From NCBI GenBank assembly GCA_958296405.1, contig OY282519.1, positions 3,456,132-3,520,131 on the forward strand: a DNA stretch of 64,000 nt, read 5' to 3'. Positions 41,472 to 51,600 of this stretch are shown piece after piece. This stretch comes from an uncultured Pseudomonadales bacterium (lineage in GTDB: Bacteria > Pseudomonadota > Gammaproteobacteria > Pseudomonadales > Azotimanducaceae). Positions within the stretch are counted from its first letter, which is position 1, and the number at the start of each line of letters is the position of its first letter. A program made the position numbers and the translations under genes. The notes beneath the pieces were generated by a model. It was not told the DNA's origin. It did not search any database and worked only from the letters and a program-made list of their open reading frames with translations.

Positions 41472-43637
41472 TCATGATCCTTCGTCCGTCACGATGTCGC
41501 AGTCTGGCAGGGACTCTTGGAGTTCGCCAATCGCCTCTTGTGGGACGGGTGGAGACGACAGCAATACTGCATCTAGGGCCTCCAAACGAGCAAGTGGTGC
41601 AATGTCGTTGACCTGCGTACCTATCACGTTCAAAAACTCGAGCTGCGACATGTTGCCAATCGAAGAGATGTCCTTGACGGCCGTCCCCTCAAGCTCCAGC
41701 CAACACAGATCCGGCAGATCCGTGATGCAGTTGATGTCACTTATGTTAGTGTCAGTGAGAATGAGCACCTCCAAGCTGGACAAGGCAGAAACTAGATCGA
41801 GGTTGGCGATGTTGGCTCGCCGAAGGTCTAGAATCCTGTGGTGCAGGTCCTCAGTAACCTCGACCCAGCCCTTGCGGATCGAAGCCATCACTTCAGCGGA
41901 CAAACCCTGATCCCCCGCCGTCAGCAACTCAAACAAGGATCGGTCGGTGACGTAATCGCCATTTCGGAACCAATAGTCCGAGCATATGATTTGTATGCGA
42001 ACGCACCAGTCGGTCGCTGCCGCTCGATCGCTAGCGCCTAGCCCCGAATACGGATTCGCTACCAAACGCGCCGCCAGATAACCCAAATTGAAGAGTTCCT
42101 CACCGGTTTCCAATTCGCCGAGCAAGGAGAAGTCCTCCCCAAACACGCAGTTCATCAACTCGCCGTGCCACTCCGGTCGGTTGGCCAGCATCTCGAACAG
42201 GAAGCAGAACGTCTCCAGCCAAGAAGGTTGCCGTGCCCATGCGGCAAGGCTGCTTCTGTTGAAGCCCAAAGCAGATCGGCCATGTTTGGCCCACTTGAAG
42301 CCAGTGACCTCGCCTTCGAGCGCAACGGCCGCAAAGTACTCCTGAAATGAGAGGTGGCTGAAGGCGTACTGGTCGTCAGCCCTAGGGACGAATAGCCCGC
42401 TCCGCTGGCCAATGAACGAAAGGAACTCAGCGGGAGTGGGCACGTCGACGAACGCCTTGCTGCGCTCCATCTCGCTGCCGATCCAATGCAGCGCGTCAGC
42501 GCAGGGAACGAGCAAGTCGGTGTCGCCGTGGTACTCCCGCTGCCTCTGCATCTCATACCCGACGCGAGCCAGCCACATCTTCTTGCGCGGAAGGTCGTGT
42601 GCGCTTGTGCCGATACCCCGGTGCTTGTCGATAGATTCCAGATACGCCTCGGCGATTCGCTCGTAGAGCAACCACCGCTCGTGCGGCAGGATGGCTTCAT
42701 TCCGATGCACCAACGCCATCAGCGCCAAGATGTTGGGAACCCGTGCCAGCCGCTGCAGCGCTTCGTCCTTGCCAATGGCCTGCACCAATTCATCGGCCTT
42801 GCCCTCTTTGAGTGCGTCCTTGTCACGCATGGTGTACCAGTTTTGCACGAACCGCTTGATCCGCCCGTCGTTGAAGGGTGCCATGTAGCGCTTGCCGATC
42901 TTCGGGGCGGCCGGGTCGGCGGCGTTGCCGCCACTGTTCTTTCCCGGAACCTGCCGGCGTTCAAAAGGCACTTCGCTGTAGCCGACGATGCGCGAGGAGA
43001 GCAGCCAAAGGCAGTCGGGAAATCGTCGCATGCCATCGAACACGGCTTCTCGCAAGTTGAGCCGCGCCTCTTTGCCGCCGAGTTCGTCGATGCCATCGAG
43101 CATCACCAATGCCCGCCCCTCTTCCAACATGCTTCGTACATAGTCGCCCTCTCGAAGAGGTTCGCCCATGCGCTGCGACAAGAAAGCGCCGAGCAGGCCG
43201 TCGAACGTCGTGACGGATTCGAGCGGGAGTTCACGCAGCACCATCGGCACCGGCAGCACCCAGCCGAATCGGGCTAGGGTCGGGCGGTTACCCCCGGCGA
43301 ACGTGAGCAGCCACGCCAAGTAATCGAAGAACGTCGTCTTGCCGGTGCCGGGATCGCCCAGCAGCAGCACACGTCCGTAGCGTTCGAGGGCTGCGACAAG
43401 GCTCTCGCATCGCGGCATCCACTCCTTGGGATTGCTATCGACGGAGATGGGACGCGACGACACCACCGGCGGGACAAGCATGAACTCAATAGGAACTTTG
43501 GGGCGGTCGCTGCGATCCGGCAGGCCCAGCAGGCTGACATACCCATGCCGCCTCTGAACATTGGAGAGATAGGCGCGAAGCGGCGGATTGGCGTATATCT
43601 CTGCCTCGGGCAAGTTGTCGAAGCGAGCCTCCGTCAT
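41472..43637 (-). CDS. NACHT NTPase with C-terminal leucine-rich repeats (bacterial NLR-like)
   Basis: STAND-type NTPase of 721 residues. The NACHT module has Walker A GDPGTGKTT (94-102) and Walker B ALVMLDGIDELGG (176-188), followed by winged-helix and helical regions. Residues about 598-700 are leucine-rich repeats with exact 22-residue spacing: SLEVLILTDTNISDI, DLCWLELEGTAVKDI, QLEFLNVIGTQVNDI. Bacterial NACHT proteins are known anti-phage sensors related to animal NLRs. The first 90 residues show no nuclease or other effector domain. The gene follows the KAP NTPase by 11 bases with AGGAAGG as ribosome site, so both are made from one transcript. Immune function is inferred from family and context. 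Confidence 0.82.
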   Translation of the reverse strand: MTEARFDNLPEAEIYANPPLRAYLSNVQRRHGYVSLLGLPDRSDRPKVPIEFMLVPPVVSSRPISVDSNPKEWMPRCESLVAALERYGRVLLLGDPGTGKTTFFDYLAWLLTFAGGNRPTLARFGWVLPVPMVLRELPLESVTTFDGLLGAFLSQRMGEPLREGDYVRSMLEEGRALVMLDGIDELGGKEARLNLREAVFDGMRRFPDCLWLLSSRIVGYSEVPFERRQVPGKNSGGNAADPAAPKIGKRYMAPFNDGRIKRFVQNWYTMRDKDALKEGKADELVQAIGKDEALQRLARVPNILALMALVHRNEAILPHERWLLYERIAEAYLESIDKHRGIGTSAHDLPRKKMWLARVGYEMQRQREYHGDTDLLVPCADALHWIGSEMERSKAFVDVPTPAEFLSFIGQRSGLFVPRADDQYAFSHLSFQEYFAAVALEGEVTGFKWAKHGRSALGFNRSSLAAWARQPSWLETFCFLFEMLANRPEWHGELMNCVFGEDFSLLGELETGEELFNLGYLAARLVANPYSGLGASDRAAATDWCVRIQIICSDYWFRNGDYVTDRSLFELLTAGDQGLSAEVMASIRKGWVEVTEDLHHRILDLRRANIANLDLVSALSSLEVLILTDTNISDINCITDLPDLCWLELEGTAVKDISSIGNMSQLEFLNVIGTQVNDIAPLARLEALDAVLLSSPPVPQEAIGELQESLPDCDIVTDEGS

Positions 43638-43648
43638 GCTGCCTTCCT

Positions 43649-45043
43649 CTAGAGATACGGAGCAAAATCCAAGAAGTGCTTCGGCGTGGCACGCACGATG
43701 TCCTGAATCCAGAACACGTCGGCCGTAGTCGGATCCGGGAACGTGTCCCGTTCGACTCCTCGCGCCTCCTCAGAATCGGCGGGCTCGTCAAGCTCCTTGG
43801 GCAGTTTGAGCCCGCCGAGGATGTCTAACTCCGCCCAATCGCCACGACACCATCTCACGATGTATCGGAAGACATCCGGATTGGCCTGCCAGCGTACATA
43901 GAGCTCATGATGGAACTGGTGGACATAAGCGACGATGAGCAGCTTCCACATCTCGTTACGTCCCGCCGCATCATCTTTGAGGCCGCTGGGCAGCCGCGAG
44001 CACAAGCGAACCACCAGATTGGCAAGACCTTTGAGCTTGCGGGGGTTCGGCGGCAGACACGGCCCATCACCCACAACTTGACGCAGCCAACTTACTTGGT
44101 ACGCCTCAACACTGTTGTCACCGTCCCTAATGAATTCGCACAGCAGTCGACCCGGCGCTTCGACAGTGGGCAGATGCCAGACGTTCTGGCAGATCTTCTC
44201 CAGATAGGATGCGGCGCGTACTTGGGCGTCCTGCCTCGCGTTCTCGTCGGGAAGCCCGCCCGCCAGTCGGCTGGCGATCGCGCCCTCCACCGCCTTCTGA
44301 TTCAAGCCCAGCACGAAGACGCAGTTGTTCAACGTGAGATAGACCTTCAACCCTTCCAGCAGACGGTATGCGGCCTCTGGTTCACAACGGTCCAAGTCGT
44401 CTACGAACACCACCAGTCGGGATTTGCCGCCTCGTCCATCCGGTGCGGTTTCGTCCGTTCCCGGCAAGAGCAGCTGAATGGTCTCCTGCAGATTTAGCCG
44501 CAGCGTTTCGGATGGCAGCGTCGCGGCCAAGTTCTCCGCGTCCCACTGGCGGCTTGCCTGCTGGAACTTCGCATATTGGAAGCCGATCTTCTTGGTCAGC
44601 TCATCCAGCCCGAGCAAGGCGCCCTTCACCGCTATCTCACCAAGACGCTTGGCTGCCAATCCCTTCAGTGCTTTGGACGACAACTGCGCCCGGATCTCCT
44701 GCAGCAATGCCACAACGGGCACGGCCTCGGCGTGGTAGCGCCACGCATCGAACCAGACCGGTTGAATCCTGTCGCCGTATGCCGACTTCCTTGGAGCATT
44801 GATCGTATCCAGCTTCTGCGGATTGTCGCCCGTCAGGTACCAGCGCACCTGCTGCAGGAAGCTGGTCTTGCCAAGACCCCAGTCGCCATGCACGCCGAAC
44901 ACCTGCGGTGGCATACAGGTGGCGATGGCTTCGCCAACCTCTTTGATGAGGGCATCGCGGCCGAGCCGGTCCCGCAGAGTTGGTTCGTCGTTGTGCAAGT
45001 GGCTCCACTCGCTTGGCACTTCACGCCCGCGGCGCGAGCGCAC
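43649..45043 (-). CDS. KAP-family P-loop NTPase
   Basis: KAP NTPase of 464 residues. Walker A GDWGLGKTSF is near residue 54, PVWFDAWRYHAE follows, and Walker B VVFVDDLDRCEPE lies near 211-221; FVLGLNQKAVEGAI and YLEKICQNVWHLP are further family blocks. Two other GTG starts exist; the one at 45043 is the longest reasonable start, and 45019 is a good alternative. Many KAP proteins have membrane segments inserted in the domain, but none is obvious here. KAP members include the phage-exclusion protein PifA. It is the first gene of a two-gene operon with the NACHT-LRR gene and is divergent from the mechanosensitive channel gene. Confidence 0.8.
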   Translation of the reverse strand: MRSRRGREVPSEWSHLHNDEPTLRDRLGRDALIKEVGEAIATCMPPQVFGVHGDWGLGKTSFLQQVRWYLTGDNPQKLDTINAPRKSAYGDRIQPVWFDAWRYHAEAVPVVALLQEIRAQLSSKALKGLAAKRLGEIAVKGALLGLDELTKKIGFQYAKFQQASRQWDAENLAATLPSETLRLNLQETIQLLLPGTDETAPDGRGGKSRLVVFVDDLDRCEPEAAYRLLEGLKVYLTLNNCVFVLGLNQKAVEGAIASRLAGGLPDENARQDAQVRAASYLEKICQNVWHLPTVEAPGRLLCEFIRDGDNSVEAYQVSWLRQVVGDGPCLPPNPRKLKGLANLVVRLCSRLPSGLKDDAAGRNEMWKLLIVAYVHQFHHELYVRWQANPDVFRYIVRWCRGDWAELDILGGLKLPKELDEPADSEEARGVERDTFPDPTTADVFWIQDIVRATPKHFLDFAPYL

Positions 45044-45261
45044 GTCACAATCATACTCCGCATGGCGAGCTTGCCCGACTAAGCGCGGCCCACCGCGGCG
45101 AACAGCCGGTCGGGCTCCTCCTTGCCGTTTTGTCGTGGCGACGGGGCTCGACGCTCCGCCGCGGGCATCGCCGCTTCGCGCCGCCGTGCCGCCCACAACA
45201 GCTTGACTTCGCCCGTGCGCTTGCAGCACCTTTGGCGCCGCCGGGCGGCTGTGTGGGGCAC

Positions 45262-46332
45262 ATGGAAGACTTCTTCGGGTACTTCACGGAGCGGGGGTGG
45301 GCTGCCTACGTCTTCTTGATCGTGGCGGCGACGCTCGCCGCTCGGTACATGGCCAAGCGGCTGTTCGATCGCTTGGCAACCCAAGCTGAGAAGACGCACA
45401 ACCTGTACGACGACGCGCTGCTCGATGCCGCGCGCCGGCCGCTGGGCATGGGCATCTATGTCGTCGGCATCTCTTGGGCGGCGGAGGTCGTCGGGGAGCG
45501 GGCGCCGCCCGGGCTGTTCGACTATGTGGCGACGATTCGCGAGGTGGCCGTCATTGCGCTGCTCGCTTGGTTTGGCGTGCGCTTCATCGGCTTCATGGAA
45601 GCCCACCTGTCGGACGAGGCCTACATGAAGGTGCCGATGGACCGCACCACGTCCGTCGCCATTGCCAAGTTGTTGCGCGCGTCCGTCATCATCACCGCCT
45701 TCCTCATCGCCCTGCAGAGCTTGGGTTTCAGCGTGACTGGCGTGCTCGCCTTCGGCGGCGTCGGCGGCATTGCCATCGGCTTCGCCGCGCGCGACTTGCT
45801 GGCGAACTTCTTCGGCGCCCTGATGATTTACTTGGACCGGCCCTTCTCGGTGGGCGATTGGATTCGTTCATCGGATCGCGAGATTGAGGGCACGGTGGAA
45901 GACGTCGGCTGGCGATTGACGCGCATCCGCACGTTCGACGAACGCCCCCTCTACGTTCCCAACAGCGTTTTCACCTCGCTCTCCGTGGAGAATCCGTCGC
46001 GGATGCGCAACCGCCGCATCTACGAGACCGTCGGCGTCCGCTATGCGGACATCGGCGCTTTGCGGGCCATCATCGAGGCGGTGCGCGCGATGCTGAAGGA
46101 GCATCCGGCCATTGACGTGTCGCGCACGCTGATGGTGAACTTCGTGAACTTCGGCGAATCGTCGCTGAACTTCTTCGTCTACACTTTCACCAAGACCACG
46201 GTTTGGGAAGAGTTCCACGAGATCAAGGAAGACATCCTGTTCCGAATCGCGGCCATCATTGAAGGACACGGCGCCGAAGTGGCCTTCCCCACGCAAACCG
46301 TCCTGCTGGAGAACGCCACCGATGCGCCCTGA
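45262..46332 (+). CDS. MscS-family mechanosensitive channel
   Basis: Inner-membrane channel of 356 residues that opens under membrane tension to release solutes in osmotic downshock. Several membrane helices lie in the first half; the pore helix with its glycine-alanine pattern is VLAFGGVGGIAIGFAARDLLANFF. The cytoplasmic beta domain follows (PFSVGDWIRS, GTVEDVGWRLTRIRTFD, LYVPNSVFTSLSVENPSRM). The ATG at 45262 (MEDFFGYFTERGW) is used; the upstream open frame is antisense to the KAP gene. Its stop overlaps the hpt start by 11 bases, so it is in an operon with the purine salvage genes. Confidence 0.9.
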   Translation: MEDFFGYFTERGWAAYVFLIVAATLAARYMAKRLFDRLATQAEKTHNLYDDALLDAARRPLGMGIYVVGISWAAEVVGERAPPGLFDYVATIREVAVIALLAWFGVRFIGFMEAHLSDEAYMKVPMDRTTSVAIAKLLRASVIITAFLIALQSLGFSVTGVLAFGGVGGIAIGFAARDLLANFFGALMIYLDRPFSVGDWIRSSDREIEGTVEDVGWRLTRIRTFDERPLYVPNSVFTSLSVENPSRMRNRRIYETVGVRYADIGALRAIIEAVRAMLKEHPAIDVSRTLMVNFVNFGESSLNFFVYTFTKTTVWEEFHEIKEDILFRIAAIIEGHGAEVAFPTQTVLLENATDAP

Positions 46333-46903
46333 ACTTGCGGAGCGCTCCGCGCAAGCCGTGGAATTGCTCGAACGCGCTGCCTGCCTCTACGACAAGGCCG
46401 CGGTGGAGCGCACCATCGACCAACTCGCGGTGCAGATGACGTTGGATTTGGAGGGCGATTGTCCCCTCATCGTGTGCGTGATGAACGGCGGCTTGCCGTT
46501 CACCGCGGGGCTCTTGCAGCGGCTGTCATTTCCGCTGGAACTGGATTTCGTCCACGCTTGGCGCTACCTCGGCGCCGCGCCGGAAGAAAGCGGCGCCCTG
46601 CACACCCGGGTTGGGCTGGGGCGAGACGTCGCTGGGCGCACGGTGGTGCTGGTCGATGACGTGCTGGACGAGGGAGTGACCCTCGCCCGGTTGAGCACCC
46701 GGCTGGCAGAGGATGGCGCCGGCCGCGTGCTCACCGCCGTGCTGGTGGACAAGGACGTGCCCGGTCGCGCCACCACCGCGGATTACGCCGGCCTCGCCGC
46801 GCCAAATCGCTTCTTGGTCGGCTGCGGCATGGACTACAACGGTTGGTGGCGCAACTTGACCGGCATCTACGCCCTGGACTTGGACGGCGAGGACGCATCG
46901 TGA
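46322..46903 (+). CDS. hpt: Hypoxanthine-guanine phosphoribosyltransferase
   Basis: Salvages hypoxanthine or guanine to IMP/GMP with PRPP. At 193 residues, the PRPP-binding motif is VVLVDDVLDEGVTLA and the N-terminal catalytic loop region contains CVMNGGLPFTAGLL; the C-terminal FLVGCGMDYNGWWRNL binds the base. The ATG at 46322 lies inside the end of the channel gene, and the stop overlaps the start of the next gene as GTGA. Adjacent methylthioinosine phosphorylase releases hypoxanthine, the substrate of this enzyme, so the coupled pair forms one purine-salvage step. Confidence 0.9.
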   Translation: MRPELAERSAQAVELLERAACLYDKAAVERTIDQLAVQMTLDLEGDCPLIVCVMNGGLPFTAGLLQRLSFPLELDFVHAWRYLGAAPEESGALHTRVGLGRDVAGRTVVLVDDVLDEGVTLARLSTRLAEDGAGRVLTAVLVDKDVPGRATTADYAGLAAPNRFLVGCGMDYNGWWRNLTGIYALDLDGEDAS

Positions 46904-47643
46904 AGGTTGCCGTCATCGGCGGCACGGGGTTGCGCGGCTTGGGCGGCGCAGCGTGGCGGCCGGCCGCAGGCGCCGATGCACAAACGCCCTACGGCACCGC
47001 CTCAGCCATCCCGGAGACGGCCACCTTCGGCACCGTGGAGGCGCTGTTCCTGGATCGCCACGGCGCCCAACGCATTCCGCCGCATCGCGTCAACTACCGC
47101 GCCAACATTTGGCTGCTGCGCGAACTCGGCGCGGACTATGTGGTGGCGGTGTACGCCGTCGGCGCCATCGACGCCGCCTGCGGCACTGGGCACATCATCG
47201 TGCCGCAGCAGCTGATCGACTATAGCTGGGGGCGCGAACACACCTTTGTGGAACCCGATGGCCCGGCGTGGCATGTGGACTTCGGGGAACCCTACGATGG
47301 CGCTCTGCGCGAACGCCTGATCCGCGCCGCGGCGTCATGCATCGAGGCAGAGCGGCTGCATCGGCAAGGGGTGTACGCCAGCGTGCAAGGGCCGCGTTTG
47401 GAATCTGCCGCGGAAGTGGATCGCTTGGAGCGGGACGGCTGCACGATCGTGGGCATGACGGGCATGCCGGAGGCGGGCCTCGCGCGGGAACTGGAGCTGC
47501 CCTTCGCCGGCCTGTGCGTGTCGGTGAATCCCGCTGCCGGACGGGGGGCGGGCGCCATTTCGGAAGCGGACATCAAGGCGGCAGCCGAGCGCGGCGCCAC
47601 AGACATCGAGAACGTGCTACAAGCCCTCTTCCGCAGCTTGTAG
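46900..47643 (+). CDS. S-methyl-5'-thioinosine phosphorylase (MTAP family)
   Basis: Cleaves methylthioinosine (or methylthioadenosine) with phosphate to the base and methylthioribose-1-phosphate in polyamine by-product recycling. The 247-residue protein begins KVAVIGGTGLRGL and has LDRHGAQRIPPHRVNYRANI, QGPRLESAAEVDRL and GMTGMPEAGLARELELPFAGL, the phosphorylase signatures. The neighbouring phosphoribosyltransferase and the similarity of the neighbourhood to the Pseudomonas methylthioinosine phosphorylase gene favour inosine specificity. GTG start at 46900 overlaps the hpt stop. It ends 27 bases inside the opposing csiV-like gene. Confidence 0.88.
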   Translation: MKVAVIGGTGLRGLGGAAWRPAAGADAQTPYGTASAIPETATFGTVEALFLDRHGAQRIPPHRVNYRANIWLLRELGADYVVAVYAVGAIDAACGTGHIIVPQQLIDYSWGREHTFVEPDGPAWHVDFGEPYDGALRERLIRAAASCIEAERLHRQGVYASVQGPRLESAAEVDRLERDGCTIVGMTGMPEAGLARELELPFAGLCVSVNPAAGRGAGAISEADIKAAAERGATDIENVLQALFRSL

Positions 47644-48507
47644 CAACGCGACCAATTCCTGAGGCATCGCCAGTTCCTGTGCCCGCACCACCACGCCGAA
47701 GCGCGGGTGGTCGAAGTAGTGAATCTCGCCATCCCGCGCCCGGCGGCTCTCGGCAAGCAGCGCGTAGCCATCCCGCTCAAGCTGCCACGGGGCGCCGCCA
47801 GCGGCAGGCGCCGGGGCGATGAGTTCCAGCGCAATGTCGATGTAGCGTCCTTGCGAGACGCTGATGGTGCCCTCCAGCTCGAACACACCGCCCGGCAACC
47901 TTGCACCGAACTGTGCGAAGAGCGGCCTCGGCCTTGCGCTGGGGGGAAGCGCCTGCAGCCAGCGCCCATGCGCTGCCACCTCGAAGTCGCTCGAACGGCC
48001 GAGGCGGGCGACGGCGCGCGCCAAGGAAAGCTCCTCGCGCCGCCAATTGGCGCGCTCACGCACAAGGCTCTGCTCGAACGCGGCGATGGCGGCGCGCGCC
48101 GCCACAAGGGGCGGGACGGCCGGCGGCGTTTCCGGCGGGGCGGTCATGCCCCCCGGCCCCAGCGCATCTTCCTCCGCCGCTGCCGGCGGCGGATCGGCCC
48201 ACATCCACGCCGGCGGCAGCGGGCCATCCAGCGGCGCTTGGGCGGGCTCGGCGTCCACTAGCGCCTCACGCAAAGGCGGATGCTCCACGCTGTCGACCAA
48301 CAGCATGAGCCCACGCGGATAGCGCCGGGGCCCGAACAGCACTAGGGCTTCCCCTTGCTCATCCGGGACGCGATGGCGCACCACCGCCACCTCGACGCTG
48401 AGCCACTTGCGCGCCAGCAATCGCTCAACATCCAAAGGCGTCGCGGCGCCGAGCGGGACACTGGCCGCAAGCACCGCTGCCACCGCAGCAACGAACGCCC
48501 TATGCAT
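47617..48507 (-). CDS. CsiV-family exported protein
   Basis: Protein of 296 residues of the CsiV type, found next to mfd in gammaproteobacteria. A signal peptide begins at the ATG at 48507 (MHRAFVAAVAAVLAASVPLG). The mature N-terminus SVEVAVVRHRV fits the family, a proline- and alanine-rich linker follows, and the C-terminal domain ends FELEGTISVSQGRYIDIALEL and GEIHYFDHPRFGVVVRAQEL, the conserved CsiV block. In Vibrio CsiV is linked to chitin signalling, but the wider family has no set role. It overlaps the 3' end of the phosphorylase gene by 27 bases, tail to tail. Confidence 0.78.
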   Translation of the reverse strand: MHRAFVAAVAAVLAASVPLGAATPLDVERLLARKWLSVEVAVVRHRVPDEQGEALVLFGPRRYPRGLMLLVDSVEHPPLREALVDAEPAQAPLDGPLPPAWMWADPPPAAAEEDALGPGGMTAPPETPPAVPPLVAARAAIAAFEQSLVRERANWRREELSLARAVARLGRSSDFEVAAHGRWLQALPPSARPRPLFAQFGARLPGGVFELEGTISVSQGRYIDIALELIAPAPAAGGAPWQLERDGYALLAESRRARDGEIHYFDHPRFGVVVRAQELAMPQELVALLQAAEEGL

Positions 48508-48614
48508 TGGCGGCCACGGAGCGCTCCAGGCGATGTGGCGGCAGACCCACACCCGTGCGCCCGAAGCGCGGCACGCGGCGATGCCTGCGGAGCTGGCGCA
48601 CTACGGCGGCCCCG

Positions 48615-51600
48615 CTACGCGCCGGCCACCAGACGCGGCGTGTCTGCGCCCACCAAGCGTTCCAGCAGCCCTTCCACGAACGCGAAGCGCTCCTCGGCTT
48701 CCGGCATGGGCGCCTCGAACCGCAGCCGGACGCCATCTTGCAGGCGAAACGTGCCAGGGTCGCCGCGCACCAAGTTGACCACTTGGGCGGGTTCAACCGG
48801 CGTGTCGGCCTCGAAGTCGATGCGGCCAGACGCGGCGCCGGCATGCAGGCTGGCAATGCCCAAGGCTTGGCAACTGAGCTTCAATGCCGTCATCCGAAAT
48901 AGGTTGTCGAGGGCTTCCGGCAAGCGGCCAAAACGATCGATCATCTCCACCTTCAGGTCGTCCAAGCGCTCGAAGCCGGCGGCGTTGGCCATGCGCTTGT
49001 AGAAGATCAGCCGGGCGTGGACGTCCGGCAGGTAATCGTCTGGAATGAGCGCCTGCACATGCAGGTTCACCTCGCTGCGCCCGGTCAGGGTCGGCAGCGG
49101 CGCGTCCAAATCCGGTGTCTTGCCGGCCTTGATGGAGGCGACGGCGCGTTCGAGCAGTTCCATGTAGAGGGCGAAGCCCACCGTCTCGATTTGCCCGGAT
49201 TGCTCTTGTCCCAACAGTTCCCCCGCGCCACGAATCTCCAAGTCGTGCGTGGCGAGGGTGAAGCCGATGCCTAGCTCGCCCGCCGCCTCGATGGCGTCCA
49301 AACGTTTGCGGGCATCGGCGGTGATGGCGCGCAGATCCGGCGTCATCAAGTAGGCGTATGCCTGATGATGGGAGCGCCCGACGCGGCCACGCAACTGATG
49401 CAACTGCGCGAGGCCAAAGCGATCGGCGCGGTCGATGAGGATGGTGTTCGCGTTGGGAATGTCGATGCCATTCTCGACGATGGTGGTGCAAACGAGCAGA
49501 TTGCAGCGGCGATGGTAGAAATCCGCCATGGTGCGTTCCAGCGCCCGCTTGGGCATCTGCCCGTGGCCGACGCCGACGCGCGCGGTCGGCGCCAGCCGAC
49601 GCAGTTCGTCCGCCACCCGCTCGATGGACTGCACCTCGTTGTGAACATAGAACACTTGGCCGCCGCGGGCGAACTCCCTGGCAAGGGCTTCGCGCAGCAA
49701 GTGGTTGGCCTTGCGCACCACGAACGTCTTGATCGACAGGCGGCGCGCCGGCGCCGTGGCGATGATGGAGAGATCGCGCATGCCGCTCATGGCCATGTTC
49801 AGGGTGCGCGGAATGGGCGTCGCCGTGAGGGCGAGCACATCCACCTCCGCCCGCAACGCGCGCAGACGCTCCTTCTGCCGCACGCCAAAGCGGTGCTCTT
49901 CGTCGATGATGGCGAGGCCTAAGCGCTTGAACGCCACATCCGCGCCGAGCAGCCGGTGGGTGCCGATGACGATGTCCGCCGTGCCGGCGCCGATGCGCTG
50001 CACGATGGCGCGCGCATCGCCGGCGGAGCGCAGCCGCGACAGCGCCTCGATGTGTACCGGCCAATCCGCGAAGCGGTCTCGAAATGTCTCGTAGTGTTGC
50101 TCGGCGAGCAACGTGGTGGGCGCGAGCACCGCCACCTGCTTGCCGGACTGCACCGCAACGAAGGCGGCGCGCATGGCCACTTCCGTCTTGCCAAAGCCGA
50201 CATCGCCGCAAATCAGCCGGTCTGCGGCCTTTGGCGAGCACAAATCCGCCAGCACGGCGTCGATGGCGGCGGCTTGATCCGCGGTGGGCTCGAACGGGAA
50301 CTGCTCGCAGAAGCGGGCGTACTCCGCGTCCGGCGCATCGAACGCCGTGCCCTCGCGCAATTGCCGCCGCGCTTGGATGTCGAGCAGCTCGGCGGCCACA
50401 TCGAATGCCTTCCGCGCGGCGCGGCGCTTGGCCTTTTCCCACTGATCCGAACCCAAACGATGCAGCGGCGCGTGCTCGGCATCGGCGCCGGCATAGCGCG
50501 AGATGAGCTGCAGCGCGGCGACGGGCACATAGAGCCGCGCTTCGTCCGCGTACTCCAAGGCGAGGAACTCCTGCTCGACGTCATCCACCACAAGGGCGCG
50601 CAAGCCCCGATAGCGGCCCACACCGTGATCGATGTGTACCACCGGCGCACCGATGGAGAGCTCGGTGAGGTTGCGCACCACCAGTTCTGGGTCGATGCCG
50701 CGCTGCTGGCCGCGCGCCGCCGCGTCTTCGTTGCGGCGCCCAAACACCTCGGTTTCGGTGACGACGGCGAAGTCTGGCAGCCACGCGCCGCGGTCGATGT
50801 CCGCCACTGTCAGCGCGAGCGGCGGCGCAAGTTCGCGGAACGCCGCAAAGCCGGTGACCGACGCCACCCGCAGCTCGGCACGGCCCAAGAACTCCTCGAA
50901 GTGTTGGCGGCGGCCAGGGGTCTCCGCGGTGAGCAGCACTGGCGCGCCCACAGCGGCGAGGAACTCCTTCAGGCGCCGCGCTTCGTCGTGGCCGCGGTGG
51001 CTGGCGGTGAGTTCGGGCAGCCGCCGCCCGCCGAGGCTGGCGCGATGACGGTGCTTCTCGCCGTCTGGGTCGAGCTGTACCCGGCTATGCGGCGCGAGCG
51101 CCGCCAGCAACTCTTGGCGCGTCAAGTACAGCGCCTTGGGCTCGGGAATGGGGCGCTCCACATCGTGGCCGAGCGACGCGTGGCGCGCCGCGAGTTCCTC
51201 CTCGAACGCCGCCGCGGCCGGCAGGGCGCCGGCGCCGAGCGCGATGACGGCGCCTTCGGGCAGATAATCGAAGAGCGTCGCCGTGGCCTCGAAGAAGAAC
51301 GGCAGATAGCACTCCATGCCTGGGTGCGCCCTGCCCTCGCTCACATCCCGATACGCGGGGCAGCGCGTCGCGTCCACATCGAAGGCGCGATGCCAGCCGT
51401 CGCGGAAGCGCCGGACGGCGGCGGCGTCGAGGGGCACCTCCTTGGCCGGCAGAATCCGTATCTGCGCCACGCGCTCGGCGGTGCGCTGCGTCTCTGGATC
51501 AAACGTTCTGAGGCTCTCGATCTCATCGTCAAAGAGGTCGATGCGCACCGGCTGCGCAGCGCCCATCGGATAGATGTCGAGCAACGCGCCGCGCACGGCG

